From Nemopilema nomurai (lineage: Eukaryota; Cnidaria; Scyphozoa; Rhizostomeae; Rhizostomatidae), in NCBI GenBank assembly GCA_003864495.1, contig ML133496.1, forward strand, positions 2,323,631 to 2,387,630: a DNA stretch of 64,000 bases. Reading direction: 5' to 3'. The notes under the pieces are model-generated. The model made no database searches. It saw only the letters and a list, made by a program, of their open reading frames with translations, and was not told the DNA's origin. This document shows, piece after piece, positions 60,001-64,000 of this stretch. A program made the position numbers and the translations under genes. The number at the start of each line of letters is the position of its first letter. Within the stretch, counting starts at the first letter, position 1.

Positions 60001-61302
60001 CTTGAAGCAGATCAATAAAGAGTACTTTAGTGGCATTTCCACGGTCAAAACTACTAAAAGGTATATTGCTAAACTATTTGAAAGTTAATCATCATTGCAA
60101 AGTGGTATTGGAAATTTTGAGCTGGAGTGTATAATCTTCTTTACATTACAAAGTGGTGTTGGAAATTTTGAGCTGAAGTGTATAATCTTGGAAATTTTGA
60201 GCTGAAAAATTTCATTTTGAATTTTTCCAATTCATGAAAAACCTAAAATGCCGAATTGGAGAAGATAAGGTTTTCTGTTTATCTGTTATGATCTCTCTTA
60301 AGCGAGTATCATGTCTTGAAAGCTCTCTAAGGCAAGCGATCTCTTTGGTGTTATCCCTCAATCCTAAAAGTTTTTTAAGAATTCAAGAATGTCCTTAATT
60401 TTGAAAAGAAATTGAAAAGATCGAAGACCTGCTGGACGAAGAATTGTTAAAGGAAGATTCAAGTAAGGGAATTTTTTTAGACTTGCATTAATTTTTCTTA
60501 TTTGTGTACGTTTTCAAATAAATTTCCAACACAATTCAATTAATAATCACTTATGTGTAGAGTTTTTCAGTTTAAATCAATTTTCAATCAATCCAATTAT
60601 ATTTTTCACATTCATGAATTTTAGTAAAATGTAGCCATCGAGAATGTAACTCAAATAGTTTAAACTCAAAGGATGCCAGGGTAGCCAAGGTTTTCTTGGC
60701 CTTATACTCTACCTAGAACTATTCTTACTGGAGTTTACACTTCCAACCTCAGAGGGTCTTGGAGATCACCTCTCTCTTCTTTTCTTGATCACTTGATCCC
60801 AGGCTTTCACTGAAAATTTAATATAAGGATACATGACAATATCTTGTGAGCCCGACAGTTCCAAAATGTGCTTGATTTTTTTATGACCAACCCTTGTGGT
60901 CTTAGCGCTCGAATGACCCTCTGGTATGGCTTCTTTGATAATACGTACCTGGGTAAGCCAAAGGACATGCAAGTTATTCATGAATGTCATGCTCTTATCC
61001 TACAATAGCAATGCAAAGGATACGGGCTAACATATGCCAATGTTTAAGCAAGAAGTGATTTGCTGCAGTCTCATGCTCAACTTGTCTTCGGGTATATTAA
61101 CAGATTCGATCATCTTTTTGAATCTTTGCGCAAATTTAGGCTGGTGACCATTTATTTGATTTGGTGGCTTATTAAGAATATTTCACCAACAGGTCGAATG
61201 AGCTCTCGGGTTTCTGGCCGCTCCACCGCAGCTTCAAAGGCCTCCGCAAGGAGCACAACAACACAGAATTCTGGAAGATCAACCTCACGCCCATGGAAGT
61301 AG
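54011..61302 (+). CDS. CEP41: Centrosomal protein of 41 kDa
   Basis: CEP41 acts at the centrosome and cilium, where it is needed for ciliary entry of the tubulin glutamylase TTLL6. Twelve exons with matching phases: 54011-54046, 55377-55440, 55677-55724, 56204-56265, 56734-56806, 57093-57186, 57823-57986, 58326-58393, 58776-58890, 59729-59887, 60409-60462, 61193-61302. They give 348 residues (human 373). Hallmarks are YLNKKIPENPKYKGVKATVD, YRLRKDEIFKRMKPSTYAQL, SSRSTLQSVIRGIGEFDI and the C-terminus SGRSTSRPWK. A rhodanese-like domain (~150-265) includes LLLDVRDRDDYDKCHMIGG and IIVVYDEDERIATNVATIF. The position of the catalytic Cys is acidic, as in other CEP41 proteins, so it is not a sulfurtransferase. 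Exon 10 acceptor and exon 4 donor are ordinary; exon 11 has a purine-rich acceptor. No frame damage is seen. Confidence 0.95.
55996..56150 (+). repeat. ATC/ATG imperfect microsatellite
   Basis: Degenerate CATCATCACCATGATCAT units repeat over about 150 bp in CEP41 intron 3, followed by a (TA)n tract at about 56176-56191 just before exon 4. The open frame across it (HHDHH text) is an effect of the repeat. Confidence 0.8.
59621..59657 (+). repeat. GATT/TTGA tetranucleotide microsatellite
   Basis: About nine units of GATT(G) with one or two substitutions, in CEP41 intron 9, 70 bp before exon 10. Confidence 0.8.
60094..60207 (+). repeat. 51-bp tandem repeat, ~2.3 copies
   Basis: ATTGCAAAGTGGTATTGGAA, followed by ATTTTGAGCTGGAGTGTATAATC, repeats at 60094 and 60145 with a shortened third unit starting TTGGAAATTTTGAGCTG near 60188. 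It lies in CEP41 intron 10. Confidence 0.8.
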
Positions 61303-63303
61303 CTAATCGAATTTTCTTATCATCGAATTTGCTGATACTACTTGAAGATTGTAAGACAACTGCACTAGAAACGCGGCATTTATAATGCGAAGCTTTGTAG
61401 TTTCTTTTTAAAACTTGCAGCTAACATTGGTTGCAGCTGTTAATATATGTAGACCTACATAACACCGCTAGTTTTGGTAAAAGTAGGTCTTTAACGCTAG
61501 TGATAGTTCTATATAGCATTTTCTAATTTCTTTCTTGTGTCGAATATGTAAAAGAAAATTGTTCCAATTGCCCGCAGAGTGAACCAGGGTATATTCCATG
61601 CTATTGGCCTTGAACATACTCGGCGCTCGTCATTATGTATCACTTTCCCGCTGCCGGTGCTGCTTGCGTGACCCTTGACCTTTTGCTGCTACAAGTTTGA
61701 CCTTTGGCTCACATGGAATGCACCTTAGGTACCGAAGAAAGCGTCAATGGTGAATTGTAAGGTGTTGTTTTGTTAAAAGGGAAACGAAAATCTTTAATTT
61801 GAAAAGGAAATTTCCAGAGCGTTGTAAAGGAATCCCAAGACACCCCCATTTTAGAGGTGCTATCCACTAGACGTGCCAGTTAACAATCAAATCCCTTTAC
61901 AATGTCTGCGACCCCAAGGGAGTCTCTATGACAGGTCACGCCTGTCCTATTGGGAATTGCATCCACACAACAAAGCCGGAAGTTCTGAAGCGCATTGTTG
62001 CGGAGTCATTTTAAAACGCATATCAATCATATGAAAGCGTTTGCAGCGAATCACACCAACACTCAAAGGATTCGCAGAATAGCTTGGCTACCTTGAACCT
62101 GCATCTCGGAAAACCTGTATCTATGTTTCATCGTATCGTATCCACTGATTTTGTAGTTTGTCAAGAAGGTTTGTGAATGTTTGTCGCATCACCTGTAAAT
62201 AAACCATTAATGAAGTTAATGAAGTAATTTTATGTACTTGTCTTTGAATCATGAAATTAAAGTCGATTCCCTTTACTTTTTTGTCACAGGTTGTTTGTAT
62301 GGAAGCGGGGAAAGTAAGAAAATAGGAACACTTCTCTGAGGCTAGGAAGCTAAAGAATGCCTGCATTTTACAGGTTGCAAAAGGTCACTTCCTGAGCCTT
62401 TTTAAATAGGCACAACGGTGTATTGGGACTAATTATTTCATTTTGAAAAACCACACAGTATTTTGAGTTTTTGTATGTATGGTAACATTTGGTGCCCTCC
62501 ATCGTTCATTTTTTCCTGGTCAACAGTCTTGTACGTTTCAGAACCACAAACTATTCGTCCGAGTAAACAAAAGGAAAACTCATCAAGCTCGTTTAAACCG
62601 GATGGGTATGAAATCGATCTTGTTTTGTTGCCATTGAAATCCAATCGCGACTTCCCTCGTCCTTCCTGGAAACGGCGATTCCTCTCTTATTAACAATGAC
62701 TGTTGACGGATCTTCTTAATCCCCTCCGAGGCTACAGATGTGATGCTATAACAATGCGAAGATCTGAAGTGTAGGTATAGTGCAAAAAGGCCAGCTTGAA
62801 CTATTGTCATTGACGATGCTTCCAGCGCTAAAGGAAGCCATTGCTTGATACAGGAAGATCTGTTAACAGTGCTGGCTCAGTTGCTGTTTGCCGCCATATT
62901 GGTTGCTATGCAAAGAATAGTAGTTCTTCGCTCAGTCGCTCCACAGTCGTCTCCAAAACAGGTTTGAAGCGATGCTAATCCGTTTTTAATGAGCTTTTTT
63001 ACACTAGTTTCCTTAGCTGTCCATGGCAATGCAGCGTGAATGTTTGCACGCGAGTTGGAAGGCTCGAAACCAACATTAGCTGAAAATGGACGCACAGACT
63101 ACACAATTATTGAGACAATTTTCAATTTTCGAAAGTTTAAAATTTATGTTGCCCCTGTAAATTCAAACCCCTCCCCCCTCTGAATCAATGTTGGAATTGT
63201 AGTTGAATAACACACGCTTCAAAAGTATGCATTCAACATTGCATTAGGGGAGAGGGAATTATTTTTCACGGTAAAAATGAAATTATAACTTTTCGTAAAA
63301 ACA
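61303..63303. other. CEP41 3' UTR and downstream region
   Basis: Mostly non-coding. It holds a weak terminal-exon candidate at 62526-62693. Near 62889-62901, AATATGGCGGC on the minus strand fits a YY1 site and could mark a divergent promoter. No clear gene follows on the minus strand within reach. Confidence 0.5.
62526..62693 (+). CDS. Candidate C-terminal exon, unknown protein
   Basis: A good acceptor (CGTTCATTTTTTCCTGGTCAACAG) precedes a frame that reads SEPQTIRPSKQKENSSSSFK, then PDGYEIDLVLLPLKSN and ends WKRRFLSY-stop at 62693. Composition looks protein-like. The frame needs one carried base from an upstream exon. I could not identify a matching one, though a small acceptor/donor pair near 62291-62314 exists in the wrong phase. 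The alternative acceptor is GTTTCAG at 62534-62540. Chance is possible. Confidence 0.22.
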   Translation, partial: VLYVSEPQTIRPSKQKENSSSSFKPDGYEIDLVLLPLKSNRDFPRPSWKRRFLSY

Positions 63304-63448
63304 GGGCCTCCGACGAAGGGGGGGGGGGTGCCGGGGGGCCATGGCCCTCGCACTTTTTTGTAAAACAATAGAGCTTTTCTAAATATCTTTTGTTATGATT
63401 GTTAAAATCTTCCTTGGCCCCTCCACTTTCCAACCTGCGTCGGAGCCC
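63304..63448 (+). mobile_element. MITE-like element with short terminal inverted repeats
   Basis: The left end GGGCCTCCGACGAAGG and the right end CCTGCGTCGGAGCCC are imperfect inverted complements with one bulged C. They bound 145 bp of AT-rich, non-coding sequence with a long G run near the left end. A target-site duplication was not clearly seen. The TIR and size fit a non-autonomous DNA transposon. Confidence 0.5.
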
Positions 63449-63548
63449 TTGAATAAGTTTCAATTTGTGTCCTGGATTGTATGTCCGACCAAAACATACT
63501 CCGTTTTCGTTCTGTAGGTCCATTTCGTATTTTTAGGATTTGAGTTAC

Positions 63549-63992
63549 GCCTGGTTTCCATATAGCCGTTAGGCTGCCTGCGACTGATTTCTGCCATCCT
63601 CCACCTTCGGCAAATGGAAACGTTTTGTTTGCAATTGCCCGCGAAATCGGGAACTATGCCGGTAACTAGGTAAAATTTGAGCGGGAAAAACTGGCGGGCA
63701 AAATTCAGCAACAAAAATGCAGGCTCTATTTCAATTGGTTCTTGCACTTCACATGATTCGTTTGAACAAAAGAATGCCGCAGGCAAGGTGTTTCCATTTG
63801 CAATTTGTCTGCCGACGGTACCGGGAGTCAACAAGTTCAACTTTCTCCCGGCAGTCTTACGGCACTTCAAACAGCTGCCTGCGGTACCGCGAGAAAGCGT
63901 TTCCATAAAGAATTATCTGCCGACGATACCGTAGAGATGGAAGATGGCAGAAAGCAGTCGCAGGCAGCCTTACGGCTATACGCAAACCAGGC
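63549..63992 (+). mobile_element. Foldback element with ~56-bp terminal inverted repeats
   Basis: The segment 63549-63604 (GCCTGGTTTCCATATAGCCG and on, through GGCTGCCTGCGACTG and TTTCTGCCATC) is the near-perfect reverse complement of 63937-63992, with about six mismatches. Inside lie further related pieces: CTGCCGACGGTACCG and CTGCCGACGATACCG, and ATGGAAACG-type blocks in both orientations. The element is 444 bp. The 148-codon minus-strand open frame through it is not a gene. The right end is only 8 bp from the window edge, so the repeat could extend further. Confidence 0.7.
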
Positions 63993-64000
63993 TTTGCTAC

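Noticed and set aside
63460..63906. 148-codon minus-strand frame
   Set aside because: It crosses the foldback element and its arms, so it is an effect of the repeat.
1..64000. CRISPR array, bacterial operon or viral genome
   Set aside because: No regular direct repeat-spacer pattern, no compact prokaryotic gene order and no viral replication or structural genes were recognised; all main genes are intron-bearing or family-matched animal genes.

Overview
The window reads as animal nuclear DNA. It is AT-rich, its genes are split by GT-AG introns, the protein families are metazoan, and short inverted-repeat elements are scattered between and inside genes. An invertebrate such as an anthozoan cnidarian fits best. 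That is an inference from gene structure and repeat style, and species cannot be fixed from sequence alone. All splice models here were built by eye from reading-frame continuity, splice signals and remembered family alignments, with no transcript support.

Layout. 1-6420 is mostly non-coding and holds a few repeats and one weak two-exon candidate. 6560-35214 (+) is a supervillin-like gene of 21 inferred coding exons, with a 12 kb second intron. It encodes a long acidic disordered N-terminus, gelsolin-like repeats and a C-terminal villin headpiece. The sequence as given carries two single-base frame disruptions (in exons 10 and 14), both in or beside short homopolymers. 36892-38729 (+) is a three-exon orphan gene. 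40364-45524 (+) is a C2H2 zinc-finger gene with an internally duplicated five-finger block and a long C-terminus of six-residue repeats. 48638-50152 (+) is a single-exon core-2/I-branching type N-acetylglucosaminyltransferase. 52145-53854 (-) is a single-exon TRIP4 (ASC-1) orthologue. It stands head to head, 156 bp apart, with the 12-exon CEP41 gene at 54011-61302 (+). 61303-64000 is mainly non-coding and includes two foldback/MITE-like elements and one weak terminal-exon candidate.

The genes do not form an operon or a single pathway. Supervillin concerns the actin-membrane cortex, CEP41 tubulin glutamylation in cilia, TRIP4 transcription coactivation and ribosome quality control, and GCNT Golgi glycan branching. 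The only pair likely to share control is TRIP4/CEP41 through their common short promoter. I found no prokaryotic feature, CRISPR array, rRNA gene or intact tRNA gene. The points most worth a second look are the two supervillin frame breaks, the hexapeptide-repeat zinc-finger protein, the orphan gene at 37-39 kb, and a dispersed inverted-repeat family with copies near 1.5, 11.1 and 29.5 kb.
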